A DNA stretch of 64,000 bases from Aaosphaeria pasadenensis. Taxonomy: Eukaryota; Ascomycota; Dothideomycetes; Pleosporales. Numbering within the stretch: the stretch's first letter is position 1; each line of letters opens with the position of its first letter. The stretch is from positions 1 through 64,000 of the forward strand of contig JAKLMB010000016.1 in assembly GCA_022813625.1 (NCBI GenBank). Direction: 5' to 3'. A program made the position numbers and the translations under genes. Under the pieces are notes generated by a model that had not been told where the DNA came from, ran no database searches, and worked only from the letters and a program-made list of their open reading frames with translations. Below, piece by piece: positions 35,716-45,600 of this stretch.

Positions 35716-35832
35716 CAGTCAAAACTCGCTCTTCTTTCTATTTCACCAATTGCATAGCATATTCTTTTCAGATTCGACAAGCAAAACTCGAGCCTTCCTA
35801 TTCGATATCCTCAAAGCATCACAAACAAGATC

Positions 35833-36054
35833 ATGAAACTTCTCTACACTGCGTCCTTTCTACTTTTCGCCCTCAACTCTGCTGTGGCCAATCCATTGCC
35901 AGCACCACCGGGCGAAATCAACCTACCAAATCCACCTTCGATCAATCCTCCCACACCACCCAAGATCAACCCACCGAATCTCCCAAGAGCCAAGAGGGCA
36001 GTGCCCGAAACCCCACCATTCATCAATCCACCAAACTTTCCTCGGGTCTGGTAA
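35833..36054 (+). CDS. Small secreted Pro-rich repeat peptide with Kex2-type site
   Basis: The protein has 73 residues in one exon. MKLLYTASFLLFALNSAVA is a clear signal peptide. The mature part is built of an imperfect eight-residue repeat starting Ile-Asn: INLPNPPS, INPPTPPK, INPPNLPR and, after an interruption, INPPNFPR. A Lys-Arg dibasic site (residues 54-55, in RAKRAV) fits cleavage by the Golgi protease Kex2 and would release AVPETPPFINPPNFPRVW. There is no Cys, which rules out a typical defensin-like effector. Size, secretion, repeats and dibasic processing match Kex2-processed repeat peptides, a class that includes pheromone and RiPP precursors, but I recognise no named member. A TATA box lies upstream. 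Function unknown. Confidence 0.7.
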   Translation: MKLLYTASFLLFALNSAVANPLPAPPGEINLPNPPSINPPTPPKINPPNLPRAKRAVPETPPFINPPNFPRVW

Positions 36055-36571
36055 TTCATCAAAGCAGCCTTATTGAGAAATGATGGAATATCAAACTTTC
36101 CGGGCCTAGGTGTGAATGGCAAGACTGCGCAAGGTCAAGCCAGTCACTTAGTCTTGCAACAATGAACAGTGACTGAGTTATCAGAGGGTGGATTTAGAGC
36201 ATTACAACAATCATCAAGGCTTCTTCTGTATTATACGGGTTTGGCTCCAATTATAAAGTCAAGCTTGGGTGTTGCTGATAGATTTCGTTATATATACCTA
36301 CACACATACATCAATATCATGCTGATTTAGATTTTTGCCTGACTGTCTGAAATGTTAGAGTGCGTGCCTACCTGTCTTGCATGCATTATCGAATAGTTCT
36401 GTCAGAGTAAATTTGCGCATGCTCAAGTTCTGTAAGAGATACAAGGTATTGGGCATGAAAAATAATAGGATTAAAAAAACCCTTCGCATCCTACATGAAT
36501 GAATGAATGAGAGAGAACTGGGGGGACGGATCATGAAGATGAATGAAGAGGCCAAAGAACCGGCAAAAAAA
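36055..36571. other. Intergenic
   Basis: About 0.5 kb of AT-rich DNA between the secreted peptide gene and the first tRNA-Tyr. The right end includes an A-run (36564-36571) that serves as a T-run terminator for the minus-strand tRNA. No gene seen. Confidence 0.6.
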
Positions 36572-36658
36572 TCTCCGCTCCCAGAATCGAACTAGGGACC
36601 TTTCGATAACAAAGTTATTTTACAGTCGAACGTGATAAACCAACTACACCAAGCGGAG
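36572..36658 (-). tRNA. tRNA-Tyr (anticodon GUA) with 12-nt intron
   Basis: On the minus strand the acceptor stem CTCCGCT pairs with AGCGGAG, followed by discriminator A. The D arm has GTG/CAC pairs with AGTTGG in the loop, and the T arm is CCTAG-TTCGATT-CTGGG. The anticodon stem TTCGA/TCGAA holds loop CT-GTA-A, so the anticodon is GUA, Tyr. A 12-nt intron (AATAACTTTGTT) follows position 37, the canonical site; tRNA-Tyr commonly carries an intron in eukaryotes. A T-run follows as Pol III terminator. Confidence 0.95.
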
Positions 36659-37417
36659 TAATGACATTAAATAATGTCGCTTGTTCAATTGGAATTGATG
36701 AGAAATTTCTGGCTTGATGAGCATATGAGGCACAAATTGACAGCATAAATCCCAGGTAGCAATGTGAAATTGTGCACCTGGCACTAAATCGTTGTTAGTT
36801 CATCAAAGCTACCCGGGCTGCCGGGCCGGGGAGGGTCTAGTTACTATGGAGAACTGATCCCTGCAGCAGGCTCTCCTTTGACCAGTCCTCTGTACCTACT
36901 GCAATCCTGTAAGGTAGGCAAATAGGTACAGTAATAACCTAATTTATGAAGTACGTTTGCATTTTGCCATTCAGATGTGTTTGGCACAGTTCCTCTAGGG
37001 ATAAAGGCTGCTGCATCCTGTTGGGATTTTCATTATTGATTGCACCATGAAAAACGAAGCAGCTGCAACATCAAGGAACACTTGATCAAGTGAACAATTT
37101 CTGCTATAAAGTAATCCATGCTACGCAAAACATTGTAACTTTAGACGCTTCGCACATCTTATACCTGATGTAATATAGAGTAGAGAGCATTATCCTTGCC
37201 ACTGCATTTACATTACCAACAATCTAATTCTTATGTTCTTCTTCATGTCCATAAAACCAAATGACAGAGCAACCTCACTGCAAATACGTTCGCGAATTCT
37301 GGACTATTCATAAATCGCAATAGTTTGTTCCTGCACTATATAATATATACAGGCAAAAAAAAGGGCAGAAAGATGGGCAAGAAGATTAGCAAAAATGGCA
37401 AAAAAGATGGTTTGATC
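36659..37417. other. Intergenic between the two tRNA-Tyr genes
   Basis: AT-rich spacer of 759 bases. No gene or repeat unit spanning both tRNAs is evident, although A-rich tracts follow the 3' end of each tRNA. Confidence 0.6.
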
Positions 37418-37503
37418 TCTCCGCTCCCAGAATCGAACTAGGGACCTTTCGATAACAAAGCTATTTACAGTCGAACGTGATAAACCAACTACACCAAGCG
37501 GAG
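37418..37503 (-). tRNA. tRNA-Tyr (anticodon GUA) with 11-nt intron
   Basis: The mature sequence is the same as that of the copy at 36572-36658: acceptor CTCCGCT/AGCGGAG, T arm CCTAG-TTCGATT-CTGGG, anticodon GTA. Only the intron differs (ATAGCTTTGTT, 11 nt). A TTTTTT run lies about 15 bases past the 3' end on the minus strand. Confidence 0.95.
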
Positions 37504-37963
37504 TGATGGCGCTGTTCAGCGCCGCTTGTTTTGAAAAATTTGAAAATTATGTCAAATATATCTTTGCTAAAAGCTGTTTTTAATTTAATGTCTAGTTAGA
37601 TATGACACATTTTCTCTGTGATGAGAAATTTTACGTTTTAGTATGCGTAAGCGTTGGCAGATCTAGCCTAACAAAGGTAGCAGAGGCTTCGGTGACCATA
37701 CTTCTGCAGCTACATACCCCTGATAGCAACATTTCGTGAGAACCCTCCAAGCATTTATTCATACCAGCTTGCTCCAGATCCTTTCGGACCTCAGAAGATC
37801 AGGGAACGAGAACATAAAAAATAATAATCCTTTGACACTAGCATAATTACTAAAACAATTGTAAACGTTGCGTAGAACATGGACACGATCTTGTATATTT
37901 CCATTCCTTCATCGGTGAACGTACAAAGTTTCGGTCTTTATAATTCGGGTTTCATTACAACTA
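37504..37963. other. Intergenic
   Basis: AT-rich spacer of 460 bases between tRNA-Tyr and the end of the secreted protein gene. No gene seen. Confidence 0.6.
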
Positions 37964-38672
37964 TCACCCTTCAACAGTGCTCGCTTGTGTTGACTCGACG
38001 TTAATAGGCTTGCAAGTCACCATGATAGTCTTGTACGGAGCACCTCCTGCATTTGGCCATCTCCAATCAAGATTCTGCCACTCGACCGATGAACAGTCAA
38101 TATTCACGGCCACGGTAAGGTCGGAAATAAATTTGTTCCTGCATTTTGTGTTATTCCTAGTACAATAGCCTCACTCCTCCACAAGGCCGATTCCAGCCAG
38201 CTGTTCTTAAGTGAAAAGAGTGTATGGGGATGACTTACCCTCCGCAGGTCCAACTTTGTTTGACTTGCATGCTCCGCTTAGGTCGAAGGTAGGTAAACGT
38301 TGTTGCTATATCTTGCGGATTTGGGGCAGGCACCCCACAGGAGCGTGGTATGTCTCCGCTGAAGAAGTCTGCGTCACTCCAGCCTGGACTCGATGCTTCG
38401 CAAAAGGACAGGCCAACTTGGGTATTGACAAGAGTAAACGACACGCGAGCATGGGCATTTGAATGTGCCGGAGTAGTATCTAATTGATGTAAGCTTAGTG
38501 ATAAATGGAGAGGCCAGGTATGAATGGGTAAAGTACATATAATGCTGGAACTGTAGGTTAAGTTCTGGACAGCAAAATGGAGATTATCCAAGCAGGAAGA
38601 GAGCGACCGGACCGAGGCAGAGTTGGCTAATGGTAGAGTGGTGAGGAGAGCAACAACCATAGAGTAGAGCAT
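37964..38672 (-). CDS. Secreted Cys-containing AA1-like / small effector-type protein
   Basis: Reconstructed from three minus-strand exons, 38672-38537, 38479-38239 and 38156-37964, giving 189 residues. MLYSMVVALLTTLPLANSA is a signal peptide. The mature part carries seven Cys (27, 72, 93, 124, 131, 147, 174) and the run VSFTLVNTQVGLSFCEASS, DFFSGDIPRSCGVP, TTFTYLR and VKQSWTCGG. It then crosses a canonical GTAAGT intron into LTVAVNIDCSSVEWQNLDW and PYKTIMVTCKPINV. This order of beta-strand-like blocks ending in W-T-C and a W-Q-N motif resembles fungal AA1-like, hypersensitive-response-inducing secreted proteins. Two Asn sequons (N38, N127) are present. An in-frame upstream ATG at 38741 would bury the signal peptide. 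Family assignment is from memory of the pattern, so moderate. Confidence 0.7.
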
Positions 38673-39321
38673 GATGGTGGCAATATTGGCGAACTTGATA
38701 CTTGTGCTTGTGGAGAAGACAGGTTGAGATTTTGACCACATTCAACCGGCTTTAAGTAGGAAAAAGCGGCTCGACAACTTACTAACGTCCTATGGCCCTG
38801 TGACCTATGTCTTACTAGTGATTGACTTGAGATAGAATATAGAGAGACATGACTACGTTATTGTGCAATTCGTGCTATGGTGTTGTCACGCTGAGAAAAC
38901 CTCTCGGAAGGCGACACAAATCGCCAGCTTAACATTGATGCTATGATCGAATTGCTTTAGCCCCTTCGCAACAATTCAGGAATTGTAATACCGCCCCCCA
39001 GCAATGTTGGTAACAAGGCGAAGCTAGTGCGTTCATTTGAGTTCAGTGTTACGAATTCCCCGTTGGACCAATTAATGCTGTCTTGCCTTCTGCTCCACCG
39101 AGGCAACGTTACATGAGCTGTCATCGTTACTAAATCAACGAATCTAGAAGTTTGTGTCAGTGGAGAGGATAAGTTTCCCGGAACCGTAGGGAAAATGTAA
39201 CGCTGATCCAAAGTGACGCCTGAACTGGAGAACATTATAATACGCCTAAAATGCCCCAAATGCACGCGAATTCTTCTCGGACCGGAAGGATGCTCACTAG
39301 TGACAAAGTACATTGAGATAA
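38673..39321. other. Intergenic
   Basis: This is the upstream region of the secreted protein gene and the 3' region of the exonuclease gene. No gene seen. Confidence 0.6.
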
Positions 39322-41931
39322 CTAAACGCCTCCTAATTTATCGACCAGCCATTTCCATCTTGTCATTCTCAATCCGACAGGTATCCCATTTAAGACATCT
39401 CTCATGTCCTGATTTCTATAAGCTAGTTTTTCTATTGTCACTGCCTGTAGTATATAGCTCGAAACGGTGCTGATCGCCAGTGGCGGATCTCTGAGTTGAC
39501 GCGAAATAGCGTCTGGAGTCATGCTCTGGTGATACCATAGATGATAGGCACGTAGAAGTGGGACAGTTGCGCGTATCCGGGCTGTCGTAGTCGAAGTGGG
39601 TAAGGGGATCGTTCGGTAGAGGTACGACTGCGCCCAATCTTCTGCAAGATTATATTCAGAGGATCGGTCATTCTTTGCGCTCGGCATAAGTGGCTTAAAT
39701 GCCAGGCCTGAAGCTGAGCGGGGTGATTGAATCTCGGAGTGTTTCAACTCTTCGACAGGATTAGCTGTTGCCGGATTTCCATTTTCCAGTGTCCCATTGC
39801 TTGATTGATGGGCTCCTTTACCCCAACCAAGGCCATCATGCGGGCTTTGTATGCCAATGGCCTCATGCGCTCTGTCATGGACTTGCGATGGCGTGGAAGG
39901 ATCCAATGTGGCTGGGAAATCCAACATGTTTGTAACATCAGAACCTACCATTGGCAAAGATGGATAAACAACTTCGCCGTCCGTGTATGCTGTCATCGTG
40001 ATACGCCCGATATGCCGAGTTTGTTGCTGATCTATCGATGCGTTGTAAGGTTTCTCAGGTGGGTGGCTATCCTTTTGGACTAGAGAAACACTTGGAGACA
40101 TTGTATATGGCGTAGTTTGCGGAGCAGATGTTGAGTCTTCGCAGCCTTGGAAATCCTCCGCCACTGCCGCATACTCTTCAGCATCGTCGCCTTCTTCGGC
40201 CACCAAGCCTACAGATTCATCCTGCCTGTCGTCGGAGGCAACCTTTGTCGAGCGCTTTCTACGTGCTCTTCGCCGGCTCGGGGTAGCTTTGGGGTCAAAG
40301 TCGCAAAGCAGTGGCCGAGGAGGTATTGGCTTAAGTAATTTTCTCTTCCTATCTAGTGCATCGAATAACCGAAACCCAGCATAAGCATCTGCAGCGGCGT
40401 ATTCAATCTGGGAAGGAGTGAGAAGTTTGCTCCAGTCACTGTGCCTGACATCACCTTTCTCAAGGGGTAACTGCAAATGCTGTTGTACTTGAGCGGCAAG
40501 TCCCACATGCTTTTTGGAACCAGCCTTCTCATGATTGATGGTGAAGTTTTCTACCAGGTTATGAAGCCGGCTGAGTTCAAAGACACCGAGCGGCTCAACA
40601 TTGAGGTATTTCTGCAGCCTTGTAAAATCGGCTTTAATTGCCACGCCAACTTTCAAAACGTTCGGTGACTCGATGACAGCCTTCAGTGAAGGGGGAAGAA
40701 GCTGCTCAGCCGCCGTACCGTCAAACAGAGCAAGGTGGAAGAGTGCAATTCGACCCTCGCAAGCAAGTTGAATGAGAGAAGCATTTTCTTTTATTGAGTC
40801 GGCACGTCCGAAAGGCTTCCACTCGATGTCAAAACCGATCACCTTCTCTTGAAGGAAATACTTCGCTACATGCTCCGCGATCTCAAACGTTTTGCAATAG
40901 TGGATGAGTAATGACTCATCATTAAGACCACGATAAAGTTTGTGGGACCAGGATCGATCTCCTACACGCGGAGATACCTGCATCTTCTCGCGCAGAGTAT
41001 CGGCGGGAATCTGGAAAGACAGAGGAGCGTGCTCTTCCATATTTCCAGCATAATCTAGCAGGTCCGCTCCCTCGCTATTGACGGAGCTTGATTCTTTCGA
41101 TTCTAATATATTTGGATCAGGCATGACTGAATTGTCTGGATTGACCGAGGTATGGGTAATTTCAGAATCATCGGTTTGAGGGCGGGAAACTCCCGTATCC
41201 AAAGTTCCACGACAAGGTCCTGTCGTAGTTGTCGCCGACTCACTCCCGGTGAAGACACTGACTTGAGCTTCACCAGGATCGTCAACGTCGGAAATTGGTG
41301 AACGACAGCTGCTGGATTCAGTGGACAAGTTCCATGGTCTCCCTGAGCCAATGGGAAATCTAGCTGGGTGTTGTGCCCTCAGGCTTGAGGTATGGACAGA
41401 ATGTACAGATCCACAATGGGTGAGCTGCGGAGATGGCAATGCAAATCTAGGCCTTTCCATGCGACAGTTCTTGCTATTTATTGTGATTGCATTTGTCCGT
41501 TTGCTTGCAATGGAGTGGACGAATGCCTGTGAATGAGTTGGATCATGACGTGCATATGGTTCCACCATAAACGTGGCTCTTCCCTGCGTATTCACATTCG
41601 TAGTACTGGTGTTTGATATCTCCGGTCTTGTTGCAAAGAGTATACCATCTGCCGGCGTCCAGATCCGATTGCCTTGAAAGCATGAGTAGGATGGAGTAGC
41701 GGTGGAGGAATTCGGAAACGGTGGCGTATGTATGCTTGCGGAGGAGGTCTGACTGTTCACATCGGTGTCAGTACATACATAATATCCAAACGGCTCTGGA
41801 ACAAGTGCTGACCTTTCATCAACGCCTACACCTGTGCATCGAGCTTCTGCCGCTGCCATTGCTCGCGAGGAGAGAGGCCGAAGACTTGCGCTCGATGCGC
41901 AAGCAGAGGTACCGCACAATCGGAGGGGCAT
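39322..41931 (-). CDS. WRN/RNase D-type 3'-5' exonuclease domain protein
   Basis: One exon of 869 residues. The first 300 residues are low-complexity and unplaced. Residues of about 340-545 form a DEDDy 3'-5' exonuclease domain: VIGFDIEWKPFG holds the first Asp and Glu (near 368 and 370), NVLKVGVAIKADFTRLQKYL holds the second Asp, and IEYAAADAYAGFRLFDAL is the Yx3D motif III. The family trims DNA or RNA 3' ends. A Lys/Arg stretch (RRRARRKRS) after the domain may be a nuclear signal. The C-terminal 110 residues are helical (ATVPLLRAYHLWYHQSMTPDAISRQLRDPP), like a helix-turn-helix. No helicase is present, unlike human WRN. The gene is divergent from LSM5, only about 215 bases apart. The exact start is uncertain. 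Confidence 0.88.
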   Translation of the reverse strand: MPLRLCGTSACASSASLRPLSSRAMAAAEARCTGVGVDERSALVPEPFGYYVCTDTDVNSQTSSASIHTPPFPNSSTATPSYSCFQGNRIWTPADGILFATRPEISNTSTTNVNTQGRATFMVEPYARHDPTHSQAFVHSIASKRTNAITINSKNCRMERPRFALPSPQLTHCGSVHSVHTSSLRAQHPARFPIGSGRPWNLSTESSSCRSPISDVDDPGEAQVSVFTGSESATTTTGPCRGTLDTGVSRPQTDDSEITHTSVNPDNSVMPDPNILESKESSSVNSEGADLLDYAGNMEEHAPLSFQIPADTLREKMQVSPRVGDRSWSHKLYRGLNDESLLIHYCKTFEIAEHVAKYFLQEKVIGFDIEWKPFGRADSIKENASLIQLACEGRIALFHLALFDGTAAEQLLPPSLKAVIESPNVLKVGVAIKADFTRLQKYLNVEPLGVFELSRLHNLVENFTINHEKAGSKKHVGLAAQVQQHLQLPLEKGDVRHSDWSKLLTPSQIEYAAADAYAGFRLFDALDRKRKLLKPIPPRPLLCDFDPKATPSRRRARRKRSTKVASDDRQDESVGLVAEEGDDAEEYAAVAEDFQGCEDSTSAPQTTPYTMSPSVSLVQKDSHPPEKPYNASIDQQQTRHIGRITMTAYTDGEVVYPSLPMVGSDVTNMLDFPATLDPSTPSQVHDRAHEAIGIQSPHDGLGWGKGAHQSSNGTLENGNPATANPVEELKHSEIQSPRSASGLAFKPLMPSAKNDRSSEYNLAEDWAQSYLYRTIPLPTSTTTARIRATVPLLRAYHLWYHQSMTPDAISRQLRDPPLAISTVSSYILQAVTIEKLAYRNQDMRDVLNGIPVGLRMTRWKWLVDKLGGV

Positions 41932-42147
41932 TAGTATCCATTGCCATGCTCCGGTCAGGCACCAGGCATTCTAGGATTGAACAATGGTTGCGAGTAGATA
42001 CACCTGCCTTCAGGCTTCATAGTGAACTGGAGTACAAGGATTCTTGGCGCACGCTAGCGGGCCGATGCGCCAAGCCTGATCGACTCGTACTTCCTTCAGC
42101 AATACCTCAATCAGTATCACCACACAAATAACCCCCTGGACAGCACA

Positions 42148-42692
42148 ATGGCTCTTGAAAATCTCCTCCCACTAGGTCAGTGACCATAAGAAAGAAGCAG
42201 ACTAAGAACGCCTCGTTGACTAGATCTCAGAGCTCATTGACAAGTGTGTGGGGTCACAGATCTGGGTGATCATGAACGGAGGAAAAGGTATGGGCATTAT
42301 CAATGCTACCTTCTACCTTCTAAGAGAGAAAGGGAATAACGAATGATTAGAGTTCACTGGTAAACTTCTTGGGTTTGACGATTATGTCAGTGAGTGCGAA
42401 CCAACGAACACGTAGGCATATACCTGTGCTGACCTCCGCAGACATGGTGCTCGTAGACGCCACGGAAATGTTCGTATATTTGCTGTTCCTCTCACAGAAC
42501 CAGCCAAGGGTGTATCTAACTGTTTCAAGTGACCCGGTTGAGGGAAACACAACGCTACCTAAGATCCTACTCAATGGCAACAACATCTGCATGGTATGTA
42601 TCCAAATTCTTGACCAATGTCTTGGACCTATATTGACCACGTCCTAGATGGTTCCTGGGGGTGACGGCCAATATCAAGTGGAAGACGAGTGA
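42148..42692 (+). CDS. lsm5: U6 snRNA-associated Sm-like protein LSM5
   Basis: LSM5 belongs to the Lsm2-8 ring that binds the U6 snRNA 3' end and to the Lsm1-7 ring of mRNA decay. I read six exons: 42148-42175, 42231-42287, 42351-42389, 42442-42469, 42530-42593 and 42648-42692, giving 86 residues. The protein reads MALENLLPLELIDKCVGSQIWVIM, then EFTGKLLGFDDYVNMVLVDATE (Sm1), then TTLPKILLNGNNICM and MVPGGDG (Sm2). The second intron acceptor is the CAG at 42228-42230, not the TAG just upstream; only that choice restores LELIDKC. The fourth intron uses GTTCGT with a perfect CTAAC branch. Five introns in 261 coding bases is extreme density. Confidence 0.95.
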
Positions 42693-45600
42693 ACCAGGGC
42701 GATGATATCAACGCGGACAAGGGAGGCCGTTGCATGCTTTACCGGACTTTGAACGGTCACGCACTGATCTGGATGTTGCTAGCAAATCGGTATCTGGCGA
42801 AATCGATTGTTTCGACAAGTCTTTTTGCAGGAGATAGTATATCGACATGACATCTTAGTGACGAATATCATTGAGTCACGTGGGGCGAGATCGAGATGCG
42901 TTTATGAGCCATCATCGCACAGCACACGTGACTAGTCAAAATCTTCGGCAAGTGCATGCAATTGATGTCAATAATTGGTACGAGTAAGGAGAACTGAAGA
43001 CAATCGTCATCGTTCTCTGTTATGCATCTCACACATTTTGCGACTGAGGGGGAACGGAGATCGAACTTTTGCTCTGGGCATCGTTGGAGGCGAATTGCAA
43101 TGACGACTTGATGAAGCTTTAGTGGCTCTCGACATTGAACTGGGGCATTTGTGCTTTGACAGTGACGAAACAGTCAGAGTTCGATCCTCACAATGAATGG
43201 GTTACGCCATGGATATATCTCCTCAGGTGGTGGAAGTAGTATTGTGGATACAAAAGGGAGGTGCCTATATGTACCTAGGTACATAGTTATATACAATGTG
43301 CGCAAGTACTCCGTACAAAGTTCCGTCACCACGAGGCCCTCATTGGCTACGGATGAGACTGCCGAAGGCTTGACCAGTTCTGCAGCGGAGCAACGCCTAG
43401 ACCTCCGCTCCGCCCCGTGAGCGCACGCGTCATTGGGCTCGCGTATGTTTAGCAGGCGAGCAAGAGGCGGGGGAACACCTTTACGTGTACCTGATGCCTA
43501 CTCGTATCTCATAGGTACATGTACCTCGTGAGTCGTATGTAGTACATGGCTAGGCTTCCAAGGATCGAGATGTATTGAAAGATAAGTTCAAGGAGGTTAA
43601 TGGAAAGGTAGTCAGCCAACGGCGCCGAGAGCGTCAAGATTCTGATGACGCCCGCAATGTGCCGAACCAGGCAGGCGTTTCTTCATCGAAGATCTATCAT
43701 TCTACCGCGTCGCTTATTTGTCGAGTGCCCACAGTCCGGCTGTTGGTGGGGTGGGGTTCGTAATTATTCACAACTGGCAGTAGTGGCATACCTACACTTC
43801 AACCGCTGACTGGGTACTCCGTGCTCCGTAGGGGAACATGGGACTAGTTATGAGGTACGAGTAGGAAATGGATCTCTTCGCATCTGCGCCTTTTAGCGTG
43901 CACCTTGCACGTATGATTATCGAACAATAGGCAACTGGTGATTTGTGAGCGTTTTCTCCTTTTTCTCTCTTTCTCTCTCTATCTCCCTCCCTTTCTCATA
44001 TTCGTTGCACATAAGTACCTACCTAGGTAGTTACAGTACCAGTGTGCTCCGGAGGCTGTAGGTATACTCGGTCCAACTACACCCATTTGAGGGATAATTA
44101 ACCCTGCGATGAATGGGGCATGACACTCCGCAAGATCTCGGTCCGAATCAAAGCCATGATACTGCACAGGTGCACAGATGGGTTAGATAAACTTGTTTTC
44201 GGACAGGCTGAGTTATGTATGATTTATTGGGGGGTTGGGGTGAAGTGGTTCTCAGGAATGTTATTGACTTCTCTTAGCAATAATGGTGAGTGACGGTGGT
44301 GGTATACCATGGCCTTGCTCTGTCTCTCATGTACGGTGTCCTATTAATATTGATCATGTATGTATCTGGTTGTACTGTGTCCTGTGTCCGAGGTGTGGTG
44401 TGGTTTCGTAGTCCGTATGGGTTCGAGAAGAGAGGGAGCGAGGGGGGGGGGGTCGATTTTAGGGTGGACGGGCGGCGATAGAAGAATAATGGCGCCGGTT
44501 AGCCTTTAGTCGTTAATCGTTAGTTGGGTACTCTGTATGTGCCACTTCCACAGCTACTCGCTCACCCAACTCGACCCTGCATTTCACCGCGTGCTAGGCG
44601 GAGTGAAGCCCCCGATTGCACGCTGTATAAACGATCTCCACGGCGGGCCAGCCGCAAGCGGTCGGAATGCCTTGGAATCGAGCCTCTCACAATTCTTCCT
44701 CTGCCTTCTGCCTCTCCCCACCATCCGCCATCCAGTGCATCCACCACGCTCCATCGCCTCATCGACCATTACCCACCGTCGGATCATCGATCATCGGCCA
44801 ATATTCGACCAATGGTTGTCGAATCCTCTCCCTGGCTTCTCCTCCTGTATTGCCTGAAACGAGCAATGCACAGTACCGTGTACTATGTACGAGAGATATG
44901 GGATTTCTATTTGCCCTACGCACACAAGTCGTCATCTTCATCTCTATTTGCTGCAGGGTAGGCAGGGTAAGGTATCTCCGTAGATTCGAAAAGTTCTGCG
45001 CCCAACCCACTCGTGCCACTTAGCCCAGAGGTTGATAGTACTCGTAAGTCATACCTTGGTACGGAGCAGTTAATGCTATTATGTACGGAGTATGGAGTAT
45101 GTATGAACATGTTTATTCAATTAATACACCCACGAAATCTTTGTATTTATTCACCCCCATCATCATTCAGCATCATCATTTACGGAGTGCAGGTATAATG
45201 CTTGCGAGTTTGTGTTTGTTGTTTGACCACCTCGTACGATAATGCTTCTTCCGCCATAACTCCCTAGGAGTACCTAGTCAAGTACGTACTGAATACTTCC
45301 TTAATCAACCCTGTTGTTTTTTCAAGGAACCACCCTTTCCTTCGCCATTTTCACTTGCATTTCACCGCCGAAATGCGCCGTGGATCCTCTCGTAGTTCAA
45401 AGATAATTCAAGTATCCGTACAATAATAAATGGGACGAGCACGGAGTAGTAGGCTAGAAGTGGAGGGCAGGAGTGCAACCTGGGCATGGCCATGTTTTGT
45501 CCAATGCTGGCTGAGGTTTACGGGCTCTTATTGTTACGAGTACCTTCGCCATCCGCCATCCGCCATCCGCCGTCATCCCGCCCAGCCCAATTCCATCCCA

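Larger units (their letters stand above)
31778..35832. other. Intergenic, gene-poor accessory stretch
   Basis: About 4 kb, increasingly AT-rich to the right. It contains a possible decayed adenylating-enzyme trace (31892-32800) and a Pol III/tRNA-like locus (33690-33830), both listed separately. The remainder shows only short unconvincing open frames. Confidence 0.5.

Noticed and set aside
35844..36122. Antisense Gly-rich 92-codon frame opposite the secreted peptide
   Set aside because: Its GGL repeats are the exact mirror of the Pro-Asn repeats on the plus strand, and it lacks a signal peptide or promoter.
43150..43185. Box B-like GAGTTCGATCCTC suggesting a tRNA
   Set aside because: No matching box A, D arm or acceptor stem upstream within tRNA distance.
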